Positions 1 through 6,366 are shown, numbered from the stretch's first letter. The stretch: DNA of 6,746 nucleotides from Ilumatobacteraceae bacterium (GCA_023253435.1 JALRGJ010000057.1:1-6746), one strand, 5' to 3'. Notes: generated by a model not told the origin, from the letters alone. Translations and numbers: made by a program.

Positions 1-1063
1 TGAGAACTACTCGAGCCATATTTGCTCCCACACACAAGTGGGTGCCAAAACCAAAAGCCAAATGTGGATTTGGATCGCGACGAATATTAAAAGTGAATGG
101 ATCTGCAAATACCGATTCGTCTCGATTCGCCGATGGATACAGCATCACAAAGCGGTCCCCCGCCTTTACTTCTTGCCCACCAATGACATCGTCAGTTTTT
201 GCGGTTCTGAACATGTTGTTGAGTGGAGTGACCCAGCGCAACACTTCTTCCACAGCAGGAGTAATCAGTGTGGGATCTTTGCCTAGCGCATCCCATTGAT
301 CTTGATGATCACAGAAGGCACGAAGACCGTGAGAAATTGCGGTACGAGTTGTTTCGGCTCCACCAGCAATAAACAAACCGATCTCGTTCAAGATGGCTTC
401 CATGGAAAGTGGTTCACCATCAATTTTGGCGTTCGCCCAAATTGACATGAAGTCTTCACGTGGACATGACTTTGCTTCCTCTAGAAGAGGAATCGATGCA
501 CCAACAAACTCCTGGTTCGCCGCAACAAAATCCTCCATCTGAAGCGGATCCCTCTCACGCATGTCCGTGCGCATGAGTCTTTCGCTCCACGACTTCAGTG
601 CGGGCCACATTTCTTCAGGAAAACCCAGGAGTCGGGATGTCAAACGAGCGGGCAGTTGAGCAGCCAACATATCGATGACTTCAAATTCGCCTCGCTCCAC
701 GACTTCAGCAACAAGCTCTGTCACCAACTGTTCAATTTCAGCCACACGCTTTTCAACACCTGCATGTGTAAGAGAAGGCTGCACCAACATGCGTTGTTGA
801 CGATGGCGGGGATCATCCTGAGCAATCATGTTGCACTCAGTGGGTGCGTAAATAGCGCGATAACCCTGACCAGATATAAACACGGAAGAGCGTCGTTCTA
901 CCTCCATCACATCTGCATGACGAGTGAGGCCCCACAACTTATTTTTCTCGTCGCGATACACGGGCTCATTTGCGCGCATCCATGCCCACACATCATGAGG
1001 ATTACGTTGATACAAAGTTGGATCAAGCAGATCTACGGTGAGACGCTCAGTCGAAGTGCTCAT
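1..1063 (-). CDS. Cytochrome P450, CYP142-like (probable steroid side-chain C26/27 monooxygenase), 3' end cut by window
   Basis: This is a soluble bacterial P450. The 354 codons present show the I-helix oxygen-activation motif AGGAETTR (residues 233-240), the ExxR motif of the K helix (E273-R276) and the heme-binding loop FGFGTHLCVG with the ligand cysteine at C344. A C-terminal part of about 45 residues lies beyond the left edge, judging from the usual family length of about 400. The stretch from DQWD (255-258) through the heme loop resembles, from memory, mycobacterial CYP142, including the NPxxHLAFGFGTH context. CYP142 and CYP125 hydroxylate and oxidise the terminal methyl of the cholesterol or cholestenone side chain. 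The substrate here is inferred only, and another CYP125/142-clan isoprenoid or fatty-acid hydroxylase is possible. The start at 1063 is favoured because its ATG overlaps the stop of the upstream acyl-CoA dehydrogenase (ATGA, 1060-1063) and a G-rich ribosome binding site precedes it. No ferredoxin or reductase gene is visible. Confidence 0.93.
   Translation of the reverse strand, partial: MSTSTERLTVDLLDPTLYQRNPHDVWAWMRANEPVYRDEKNKLWGLTRHADVMEVERRSSVFISGQGYRAIYAPTECNMIAQDDPRHRQQRMLVQPSLTHAGVEKRVAEIEQLVTELVAEVVERGEFEVIDMLAAQLPARLTSRLLGFPEEMWPALKSWSERLMRTDMRERDPLQMEDFVAANQEFVGASIPLLEEAKSCPREDFMSIWANAKIDGEPLSMEAILNEIGLFIAGGAETTRTAISHGLRAFCDHQDQWDALGKDPTLITPAVEEVLRWVTPLNNMFRTAKTDDVIGGQEVKAGDRFVMLYPSANRDESVFADPFTFNIRRDPNPHLAFGFGTHLCVGANMARVVL
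582..708. repeat. 17-base exact direct repeat inside the P450 gene
   Basis: The sequence TCGCTCCACGACTTCAG occurs at 582-598 and again at 692-708. The spacing is 110 bases, which is not a multiple of three, so the two copies are read in different frames of the P450. One encodes LKSWSE (around residues 156-161) and the other AEVVER (around 119-124). Both peptide segments fit the P450 helix pattern, so the frame is intact. The repeat may be chance or a local conversion event. Confidence 0.75.
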
Positions 1064-2235
1064 GTATTCCCCCTTTTGGCCTGTGCCCACGTGAGACCAA
1101 TGGTGGGATCAGGTTCTATAGGTAATCCAAGCACACGCTCGCCAAGAATGTTGCGTTGGACTTCCCCAGTTCCTCCACCAATAGTTAATGCTTTGGAAAA
1201 CATGTACCCGCTGTACCAGCTCTTGCTCCGAATATTCTTTCCCACCACGGCATCGGGTTCTCCCACCACCATTGCGTGAGCGCCAATCATGTCGCGAGCA
1301 ACTTCCATTGCTCTTTGACCATGCTCATCCGCCATGATTTTGCGAATGCTGGCCTCTGGTCCAGGTGGTACTCCACGGAGACGCGCAGTCAAAGTTCTTT
1401 GCCTGATGATTTCTATCACCGTGTGCTCAATGTAAAGCTGAGCCAAACGATGCCTCATCACGTTGTCTTCAATGTGTAATTGTCGGGCCTCTTCAATGAT
1501 GTCTAGTGCAGTAGGACCAGCTCCCCACAGCACTCCGCCAGTTGACAATGAAACTCGCTCATTGCCCAAAGTGACTTTTGCTAGACGCCAACCATCATTT
1601 ACTTCTCCAACAACGTTTTCATGAGGAATACGAACATCAGTGAAAAACACTTCATTAAAACTTCTGGCACCAGCAATATTTGTGATGTTTCTGATTTCAA
1701 TACCCGGAGCATCCATTGGGCAGATGAAATAGGTGATTCCTCTGTGCTTCGGAGCATCCGGATCAGTTCGTGCAATCAGGATGCCAAATTGCGAATAGTG
1801 AGCACCTGTTGTCCAAATCTTTTGACCGTTAATGATCCATTCATCACCATCTCTCACTGCACGAGTACCAAGTGATGCGAGATCACTCCCCGCTTCTGGC
1901 TCAGAAAACAACTGGCACCAAATTTCCTCTGCCGCTAATGCAGGTAGTACGTACCTTGCTTGTTGCTCAGGTGATCCTGCGTAAATGATCGTTGGCGCCG
2001 CCCAGCCAATACCGATTTGATTAGAGGGCCGCTTCACCCCAGCTCGCGCAAATTCATCATCAATAATGATTTGCTGCACAGGGTCTGCTCCCAGTCCCCA
2101 TGGTTCCGGCCAGTGCGGTGCCACATATCCGGACTCCGCCATTTCTCTATGTGTTGGTGCAGGATGAGCATGAAGCCATGCACGAACCGGCTCACGCCTC
2201 GGGTCATCGAGGTCTGGGAGTAGTTCATTCATCAT
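1060..2235 (-). CDS. Acyl-CoA dehydrogenase (FadE-like), 391 aa
   Basis: This FAD-dependent enzyme would introduce the alpha-beta double bond in an acyl-CoA, the first step of beta-oxidation. The N-terminal helical domain is followed by the conserved CQLFSEPEAGSDLASL segment (107-122) and the NGQKIWTTGA beta-domain motif (136-145). The C-terminal helical domain ends in GGGTGEVQRNILGERVLGLP (353-372). The glutamate used as catalytic base by MCAD-type enzymes (in YEGT near the C-terminus) is glycine here. Instead GNERVSL carries E226 in the helix where isovaleryl-CoA and long-chain acyl-CoA dehydrogenases place their base. A longer reading frame to 2328 was rejected because it would overlap the divergent dehydrogenase gene and its extra residues look unlike the family. 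Start ATGs lie at 2235 and 2232; 2235 sits next to the -10 box. It is first in an operon with the P450 and may pair with the second dehydrogenase at 3153. Confidence 0.92.
   Translation of the reverse strand: MMNELLPDLDDPRREPVRAWLHAHPAPTHREMAESGYVAPHWPEPWGLGADPVQQIIIDDEFARAGVKRPSNQIGIGWAAPTIIYAGSPEQQARYVLPALAAEEIWCQLFSEPEAGSDLASLGTRAVRDGDEWIINGQKIWTTGAHYSQFGILIARTDPDAPKHRGITYFICPMDAPGIEIRNITNIAGARSFNEVFFTDVRIPHENVVGEVNDGWRLAKVTLGNERVSLSTGGVLWGAGPTALDIIEEARQLHIEDNVMRHRLAQLYIEHTVIEIIRQRTLTARLRGVPPGPEASIRKIMADEHGQRAMEVARDMIGAHAMVVGEPDAVVGKNIRSKSWYSGYMFSKALTIGGGTGEVQRNILGERVLGLPIEPDPTIGLTWAQAKRGNT
1067..1075 (-). promoter_or_regulatory. Ribosome binding site of the P450 gene
   Basis: Reading the minus strand, AAGGGGGAA lies inside the last codons of the acyl-CoA dehydrogenase, with five bases between its last G and the P450 ATG. 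It is the only well-spaced purine-rich ribosome binding site I found in the window. It supports the 1063 start and suggests that this internal cistron is translated by both Shine-Dalgarno pairing and coupling through the ATGA overlap. Confidence 0.6.
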
Positions 2236-2240
2236 GGTCA

Positions 2241-2246
2241 AGAGTA
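2241..2246 (-). promoter_or_regulatory. -10 box of a probable leaderless promoter for the leftward operon
   Basis: On the minus strand TACTCT fits the actinobacterial TANNNT -10 box. Five bases separate it from the ATG at 2235, so transcription would begin at or very near the start codon. No ribosome binding site is seen before that ATG, which agrees with a leaderless message. No convincing -35 hexamer is seen. The box shares its TA with the rightward -10 box. Confidence 0.5.
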
Positions 2247-2250
2247 CGGT
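2245..2250 (+). promoter_or_regulatory. -10 box of a probable leaderless promoter for the rightward operon
   Basis: TACGGT fits TANNNT and lies six bases before the ATG at 2257, the spacing expected when transcription starts on the A of ATG. The short leader has no ribosome binding site. The -35 region would lie in the first codons of the divergent dehydrogenase and shows no good TTGACA match. Its first two bases are also the start of the opposing -10 box. Confidence 0.55.
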
Positions 2251-2256
2251 GATGCC

Positions 2257-3150
2257 ATGACTCAATTGACATACGACGGAAAAGTTGCAGTAATCACCGG
2301 AGCAGGTGGCGGTCTTGGTCGCCAGCACGCCCTCCTCTTGGCCAAGCGTGGAGCGCTTGTAGTGGTGAACGACTTAGGTGGTTCCATCGACGGCACCGGA
2401 GAAAACGCCAGTGCTGCACAAAAAGTTGTAGATGAAATCGTCGCTGCGGGAGGCGAAGCAGTTGCTAACCACGACAGCGTGTCTACGCCAGAGGGAGGTG
2501 AAGGAATTATTCAAACTGCTATCGATGCATATGGTCGCGTTGACATTGTGATCAACAACGCAGGCATTTTGCGTGACAAGACCTTCCACAACATGACGCC
2601 AGATCTCGTTGACCCAGTGATTGATGTTCACCTGAAGGGCGCATTTAACGTGACTCGTCCTGCATGGATTCGCATGCGCGAGCAGGGCTACGGACGCATT
2701 GTCTCCACATCATCTGCAGCAGGAATATTTGGAAACTTTGGTCAAGCAAACTACGGAGCCGCAAAGATGGGGCTCGTTGGGTTTAGCCGAGTGCTTGCCG
2801 CGGAAGGCGCGAAGTACAACATCAAAGCAAACGTCATTGCACCACTTGCACTTACCCGCATGACAGAAAATCTCATGGGTGCTCTAGGCGAAAAACTCGA
2901 CCCAGCTTTGGTCACACCAATCGTTGCGTGGCTTGCGCATGAAGATTGTGATGTCAGCGGTGAGATCTATTCAGTAGGTGGCGGTCGCGTAGCACGCGTT
3001 TTCCTCGGAGAAACTGTTGGCTATGTCAACCCCAATCTCACATTGGAAGACATCCGTGACAACTGGGCACAAATTCGGAATACCGACGGCTATGTCATTC
3101 CAGCAAACTTGCCAGAAGAAACAGCTCTGTTCTTCAACGCCATCAAATAA
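2257..3150 (+). CDS. Short-chain dehydrogenase of the 17beta-HSD4 / MFE-2 type (Hsd4A-like 3-hydroxyacyl-CoA dehydrogenase), 297 aa
   Basis: This NAD(P)-dependent dehydrogenase belongs to the group that forms the N-terminal domain of peroxisomal multifunctional enzyme 2. A free-standing mycobacterial relative, Hsd4A, oxidises the 3-hydroxyacyl-CoA of the sterol side chain. Visible features are the Rossmann motif TGAGGGLG (14-21), a VVNDLGGSIDGTG loop (37-48) typical of this subgroup, NNAG (100-103), catalytic S153, and YxxxK (Y166, K170) in GNFGQANYGAAKMG. The C-terminal extension after GGGR (241-244), with a helix around LEDIRDNW (263-270), is characteristic of the MFE-2-type domain and is absent from ordinary FabG-like reductases. 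No hydratase or SCP2 domain follows, so it is a single-function protein. The stop is two bases before the next gene, so the two are surely cotranscribed. The precise acyl-CoA substrate is inferred from its P450 and dehydrogenase neighbours. Confidence 0.93.
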   Translation: MTQLTYDGKVAVITGAGGGLGRQHALLLAKRGALVVVNDLGGSIDGTGENASAAQKVVDEIVAAGGEAVANHDSVSTPEGGEGIIQTAIDAYGRVDIVINNAGILRDKTFHNMTPDLVDPVIDVHLKGAFNVTRPAWIRMREQGYGRIVSTSSAAGIFGNFGQANYGAAKMGLVGFSRVLAAEGAKYNIKANVIAPLALTRMTENLMGALGEKLDPALVTPIVAWLAHEDCDVSGEIYSVGGGRVARVFLGETVGYVNPNLTLEDIRDNWAQIRNTDGYVIPANLPEETALFFNAIK

Positions 3151-3152
3151 CC

Positions 3153-4265
3153 ATGGCTGAAGAGTCACTCGATCAGTTCCGCACGCGGGTTGTCGCATGG
3201 CTGGATGCCAATAAGCAACATGCTCCCCGTGACTATGGCGCAATTTGTCCGCCAGACCTCATCGATGCAGGCATCGCTTGGCAAAAGCGCATTTATGAAT
3301 CTGGTTTTGCTGGACTTCATTGGCCGGTTGAACATGGCGGCCAAGGACTCACGCCAAAACACCATGGCGTGTGGGTAGAAGAGTGTGCTCGCGCCGGCGT
3401 GCCTCCAGTTCTCAACATGGTGGGATTAGTTCTTGCTGGTGGTGCAGTCATGGCATTTGGTACAGACGAGCATAAACAACGTCATTTACAACAAACCTTG
3501 AGTGCAGAACATGTGTGGTGTCAACTCTTTTCAGAACCTGGCGCAGGTAGTGACTTAGCGTCTCTTGCCACCCGAGCAGACAAAGATGGCGACAACTTCA
3601 TCATCAATGGTCAAAAAGTGTGGTGTAGCGGGGGTCGCAGAAGCAACTGGGGCATTCTCATGGCCCGCACAAATCACGATGTTGCAAAGCACGAGGGAAT
3701 TTCCTTTTTCCTAATCCCTATGGATCTCCCGGGAATTGAAGTGCGCCCACTCAAACAGATGACTGGTGAGTCTGAATTTGATGAAGTCTTTTTCACAGAT
3801 GTTGCACTCCCCGCTGAGTATCTCATTGGCCCACTTCACGGTGGTTGGGGCGTGGGAATGGCTGTTCTGACTAATGAGCGCGGCCATATTGGTGCAAGCG
3901 TGATTGGTTTGGAGCGGCGCATTGAATCAATGGCGTCTCTTGGGCGTGGTCGCGGACTAAATCACACTCAAAGACAAGACCTTGCAAAGTTGTATAGCCA
4001 AGGTGTTGCGTACAAAGCAATGGCACAAACTCAGGGACCAGTTGCTTCCACAGCTTCGTCACTGATGAAACTGGGCATCACCGAAATGATGTTTGGTATC
4101 GCAATGTTGCGCGGTCAGATCTCTGGCGCAGAAGCCATGTTGGAAGGTTCAGATGCCGTGGGCATGTTGGCAGCTCCAGGTGGTCGTATTGCTGGAGGAA
4201 GTAGCCAAGTTCAGAGAAATATCATCGGCGAACGTTTACTCGGACTTCCCAGAGAACCCAAGTAA
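3153..4265 (+). CDS. Acyl-CoA dehydrogenase (FadE-like, divergent), 370 aa
   Basis: This is a second FAD-dependent acyl-CoA dehydrogenase, clearly paralogous to the leftward one. Shared landmarks are WCQLFSEPGAGSDLASL (122-138), INGQKVWCSGG (151-161), FDEVFFTDVALP (209-220) and GGSSQVQRNIIGERLLGLP (348-366). It is somewhat short for the family. The MCAD-type catalytic glutamate position near the C-terminus is glycine, but E242 in LTNERGHIG occupies the alternative base position in the middle helix. The usual WTTG after the NGQK motif is WCSG here. In mycobacterial sterol degradation, acyl-CoA dehydrogenases often work as heterotetramers of two unlike subunits, so this protein and its divergent partner are candidates for such a pair. 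However, both retain a potential base and could each be homomeric. The start follows the preceding stop by two bases with no ribosome binding site, which suggests translational coupling. Confidence 0.93.
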   Translation: MAEESLDQFRTRVVAWLDANKQHAPRDYGAICPPDLIDAGIAWQKRIYESGFAGLHWPVEHGGQGLTPKHHGVWVEECARAGVPPVLNMVGLVLAGGAVMAFGTDEHKQRHLQQTLSAEHVWCQLFSEPGAGSDLASLATRADKDGDNFIINGQKVWCSGGRRSNWGILMARTNHDVAKHEGISFFLIPMDLPGIEVRPLKQMTGESEFDEVFFTDVALPAEYLIGPLHGGWGVGMAVLTNERGHIGASVIGLERRIESMASLGRGRGLNHTQRQDLAKLYSQGVAYKAMAQTQGPVASTASSLMKLGITEMMFGIAMLRGQISGAEAMLEGSDAVGMLAAPGGRIAGGSSQVQRNIIGERLLGLPREPK

Positions 4266-4277
4266 ACCCCCACAGTT

Positions 4278-5159
4278 ATGACTCAACACATTGCTTGCTC
4301 CGATGCAACATTGATTCCTTCGCTCGACGGAACAGTGATTGCGATGCACGATTTTGGTGGCAAAGGATCTCCTGTATTGCTCTCTCATGCCACTGGATTT
4401 CATGCGCATTGTTGGGAGCCACTTGCTGCAGACCTTGCGCTACACCATCACGTGATGGGTGTAGATCATCGCGGATACGGCGATGCTCAAACAGTTGATC
4501 CCGCCACTATCTCTTGGCGACCATATGGCGATGATGCACTTGCGGCAGCGCGTTACATGTTTGAAAAAGACCAACAGCCCATTGTGGGAGTCGGTCACTC
4601 AATGGGTGGAGCATCGTTACTCATGGCTGCATTCAAAGAGCCACATCTGTTTCATTCATTATTTGTTTTTGAACCCATTGTGTTCCCCCCCTTACCCCCA
4701 TCAACGGAAGGAGAAGAATCTCGCAATCCACTTGCTGGTGGTGCTCGCAAAAGACGCAGCACGTTTCCAAGTTTTGACGCCGCATTAGAGAATTACACCG
4801 CTAAGCCTCCGATGAATACCTTTCATCCCCAAGCCCGAGAGGCATACGTTCGGCACGGATTTAAACCAACAGAAACCGGCGAAGTAGAACTCAAGTGCAT
4901 GCCCGAACATGAGGCTCGTACTTATGAAACAGGTGGAACAAGTGGAGCATGGGATGACTTACCAAACATCAGTGTTCCCGTGTGGGTGATTTCTGGTGCG
5001 CCTGCCCCTATGCAACCCTCATCGTTTGCCATCAGAGTGGCAGAACAACTCCCCCGTTCTACTTATGTGCAATACGACTCCATGGGCCACTTTGGCCCAC
5101 TCGAACAACCGAGAGAAATTGCTCAACTCGTTGAAAGAGTTTTGGCCACTTTGTCATGA
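4278..5159 (+). CDS. Alpha/beta-hydrolase fold protein, 293 aa
   Basis: This is a probable cytoplasmic esterase or related hydrolase. The fold is recognisable from the oxyanion-hole strand VLLSHATGFHAHCWEPLA (33-50), the DHRGYGDA segment (63-70), the nucleophile elbow GVGHSMGG (104-111, Ser108) and the terminal histidine loop SMGHFGPLEQP (268-278, His271). The usual acid position after strand seven (GxxD in most relatives) reads SGAPAPMQP (239-247) and has no aspartate. A glutamate, E132 in FVFEPIVFP, follows strand six, the place where some haloalkane dehalogenases keep their acid, so the triad may be Ser108-Glu132-His271. The nucleophile is serine, so dehalogenase activity is not expected. 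It starts 12 bases after the acyl-CoA dehydrogenase without a clear ribosome binding site, and its end overlaps the next gene by 4 bases. Substrate unknown; an ester or acyl-CoA thioester of the pathway would fit the context. Confidence 0.88.
   Translation: MTQHIACSDATLIPSLDGTVIAMHDFGGKGSPVLLSHATGFHAHCWEPLAADLALHHHVMGVDHRGYGDAQTVDPATISWRPYGDDALAAARYMFEKDQQPIVGVGHSMGGASLLMAAFKEPHLFHSLFVFEPIVFPPLPPSTEGEESRNPLAGGARKRRSTFPSFDAALENYTAKPPMNTFHPQAREAYVRHGFKPTETGEVELKCMPEHEARTYETGGTSGAWDDLPNISVPVWVISGAPAPMQPSSFAIRVAEQLPRSTYVQYDSMGHFGPLEQPREIAQLVERVLATLS
4685..4691 (+). repeat. C7 homopolymer tract inside the alpha/beta-hydrolase gene
   Basis: Seven consecutive C bases are followed three bases later by a run of five more, encoding the proline-rich FPPLPP segment (residues 136-141). 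The reading frame is consistent with the family on both sides, so there is no frameshift in this copy. Such a tract is a possible slippage or sequencing-error site. Confidence 0.8.
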
Positions 5160-5674
5160 GCACATTCGATCAACGCGCAGACAACGCACTTGAGCCGCTT
5201 CGCCACAACAAAATCACAAACTCCATATTTGGATTAGCCAGCACTGTTGGAGATTTCAGCATGATCTGGCATGTCATTGCATGGATCCGAGCAATTGGTT
5301 CTCGCGACAGAATGAATGAAGCGATTGCGCTTTCCTTGGCACTTGGAGTGGAAAGCCTTATCGTGAACCAGGGCATTAAGCGTCTGTTTAAGAGAGAACG
5401 CCCCACCACATCTGGAGATCATCGATTCGATGTGAGAACTCCCAGTACTTCTAGCTTTCCCAGTGGTCATGCATCCTCTGCTGCATTTGCAGTGTGCTTG
5501 CTCACTGCATACACCGGGTTTCCTCTTGGCTATCTATGGATTGCTATCGGAGTCATCGTTGCTCTGAGCCGGGTTGTTGTGAGAATCCACCATTTCTCGG
5601 ACATTTTGGGTGGAATTCTGACTGGCCTCACACTGGGCCTCATTGTGCCAGCGATCTTTCAACTCATTGTCTAA
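5156..5674 (+). CDS. PAP2-family membrane phosphatase, 172 aa
   Basis: This integral membrane phosphatase has all three signature motifs: K75-X6-R82-P83 (KRLFKRERP), PSGH at 102-105 in SSFPSGHASSAAF, and S138-R139-X5-H145-X3-D149 (SRVVVRIHHFSD). About five hydrophobic segments are visible, near residues 24-44, 56-72, 107-120, 124-141 and 148-171. Family members dephosphorylate phosphatidate, undecaprenyl pyrophosphate or other lipid phosphates; the motifs do not tell which. The ATG overlaps the stop of the hydrolase gene (ATGA, 5156-5159), so it is coupled to that operon. A phosphatidate phosphatase role would supply diacylglycerol to the WS/DGAT-type acyltransferase encoded at 6334; this is inference from neighbourhood. 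Undecaprenyl-pyrophosphate recycling is the main alternative. Confidence 0.92.
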   Translation: MSTFDQRADNALEPLRHNKITNSIFGLASTVGDFSMIWHVIAWIRAIGSRDRMNEAIALSLALGVESLIVNQGIKRLFKRERPTTSGDHRFDVRTPSTSSFPSGHASSAAFAVCLLTAYTGFPLGYLWIAIGVIVALSRVVVRIHHFSDILGGILTGLTLGLIVPAIFQLIV

Positions 5675-5715
5675 ATCAGGGAATACTGCAGCGGGTTTGC
5701 AGGTTCTACCTCACT

Positions 5716-6315
5716 ATGGCTCGTTCCTTTGGTCTGACATTTGACTATCGCTGCCCGTTTGCGCGATTAGTGCACGACCATGTGGTGGAAGGTTTGCGTG
5801 CAGGTGCAGATTGGAACGTCACCTTTCTTCCTTTTTGTTTAGGTCAAGCCCATGTAGAAGCAGGGCAGACAGATGTGTGGGATCGCCCAGACACAGACAG
5901 CGGACTTCTTGCACTTCAATTGGCAATTTCTCTTCGTGACAATCAGTCTCACGCATTTTTAGATTTTCATCAGAACATGTTCAACCACCGCCATGTAGAC
6001 GGAGGAGCGCTTCGGGATCGCGCAAAGCTCACTGACATCCTCACAAAGAGTGGTGCCAATGCTGACGAAGCATTTGCCGATGTTGAGTCTGGCCGCACCC
6101 TGCAAGTGGTGCGCGACGAACATAGTCAATATGTAAAGACCCATAGCGTGTGGGGCACGCCCACATTCATTGTGGAAGACAAAGCAGTCTTCGTTCGCCT
6201 TCTCGATCATGCCCACGGCAATCAGGCTGTGGCCACAAGCACCATCAATCGGATCCTTGACGATATTGACTGGCCCATCCTCAATGAGTTCAAGCACACC
6301 AGCGTGCCCATGTAA
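5716..6315 (+). CDS. DsbA-family thioredoxin-fold protein with a CPFA active site, 199 aa
   Basis: The protein opens directly with the first strand and active site, SFGLTFDYRCPFARLV (4-19), followed by an all-helical insertion and the cis-proline loop WGTPTFIV (146-153, Pro149). This order is typical of DsbA/FrnE/2-hydroxychromene-2-carboxylate isomerase-like proteins. The active-site motif is C13-P-F-A16, so the second redox cysteine is missing; another cysteine, C41, lies in FLPFCLG. No signal peptide is present, so it is probably cytoplasmic. It is more likely a thiol-dependent isomerase, transferase or reductase (for example using mycothiol) than a disulfide-forming enzyme. The frame is open further upstream to 5494, but that part would lie inside the PAP2 gene and does not look like the family. 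The ATG at 5716 is therefore chosen, 41 bases after the PAP2 stop. Its ribosome binding site is weak. It could act on a pathway intermediate, but its substrate cannot be deduced. Confidence 0.82.
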   Translation: MARSFGLTFDYRCPFARLVHDHVVEGLRAGADWNVTFLPFCLGQAHVEAGQTDVWDRPDTDSGLLALQLAISLRDNQSHAFLDFHQNMFNHRHVDGGALRDRAKLTDILTKSGANADEAFADVESGRTLQVVRDEHSQYVKTHSVWGTPTFIVEDKAVFVRLLDHAHGNQAVATSTINRILDDIDWPILNEFKHTSVPM

Positions 6316-6321
6316 CTCTTG

Positions 6322-6327
6322 TAGGTT
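6322..6327 (+). promoter_or_regulatory. -10 box of a probable leaderless promoter for the WS/DGAT gene
   Basis: TAGGTT fits TANNNT and is separated from the ATG at 6334 by six bases (GATCGC), the same geometry as the rightward promoter at 2245-2250. It lies in the 18-base gap after the DsbA-like gene. No ribosome binding site precedes 6334, which agrees with a leaderless message. No clear -35 hexamer is seen. It could act as an internal promoter of a longer operon. Confidence 0.45.
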
Positions 6328-6333
6328 GATCGC

Positions 6334-6366
6334 ATGAGCGACACCAGTAGGAGAATGAGCGACACC
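6334..6366 (+). repeat. Tandem duplication of the start region of the WS/DGAT gene
   Basis: ATGAGCGACACC occurs at 6334-6345 and again, identical, at 6355-6366. The repeat period is 21 bases, so both copies are in frame and give MSDT twice at the N-terminus. The first copy sits behind a leaderless-type -10 box. The second has AGGAGA (6349-6354) immediately before its ATG, too close for ideal Shine-Dalgarno use. Confidence 0.85.

Noticed and set aside
656..1279. A 207-codon open frame on the plus strand, antisense to the P450 and acyl-CoA dehydrogenase
   Set aside because: It is rich in His, Cys and Ser, has no recognisable motif, spans two well-supported genes on the other strand, and is best explained as an antisense shadow.
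2262..2269. TCAATTGA palindrome next to the divergent promoter, considered as a regulator operator
   Set aside because: Only eight bases, not extended on either side, and inside codons 2-5 of the dehydrogenase. It does not match the KstR pattern TNNAACNNGTTNNA as I remember it.
2236..2328. Upstream extension of the leftward acyl-CoA dehydrogenase to an ATG at 2328
   Set aside because: The 31 added residues are cysteine-rich and unlike the family, and the extension would overlap the first 24 codons of the divergent dehydrogenase gene.
4685..4699. C-rich run considered as a frameshift or phase-variation site
   Set aside because: The frame is intact and family-like on both sides. A single window gives no evidence of length variation, so it is listed only as a repeat.
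5686..5702. CTGCA/TGCAG inverted repeat with a 7-base loop between the PAP2 and DsbA-like genes
   Set aside because: A five-base stem with no following T-run is too weak for a terminator call, and the gap is short enough for the genes to be cotranscribed.
5494..5715. Upstream extension of the DsbA-like reading frame
   Set aside because: It lies inside the PAP2 gene in another frame, and the DsbA fold begins right after the ATG at 5716. The PAP2 motifs in that region are complete.
5959..6297. Minus-strand 112-codon frame opposite the DsbA-like gene
   Set aside because: No family motif or plausible start signal; the plus-strand protein there has a clear thioredoxin-fold cis-proline loop.
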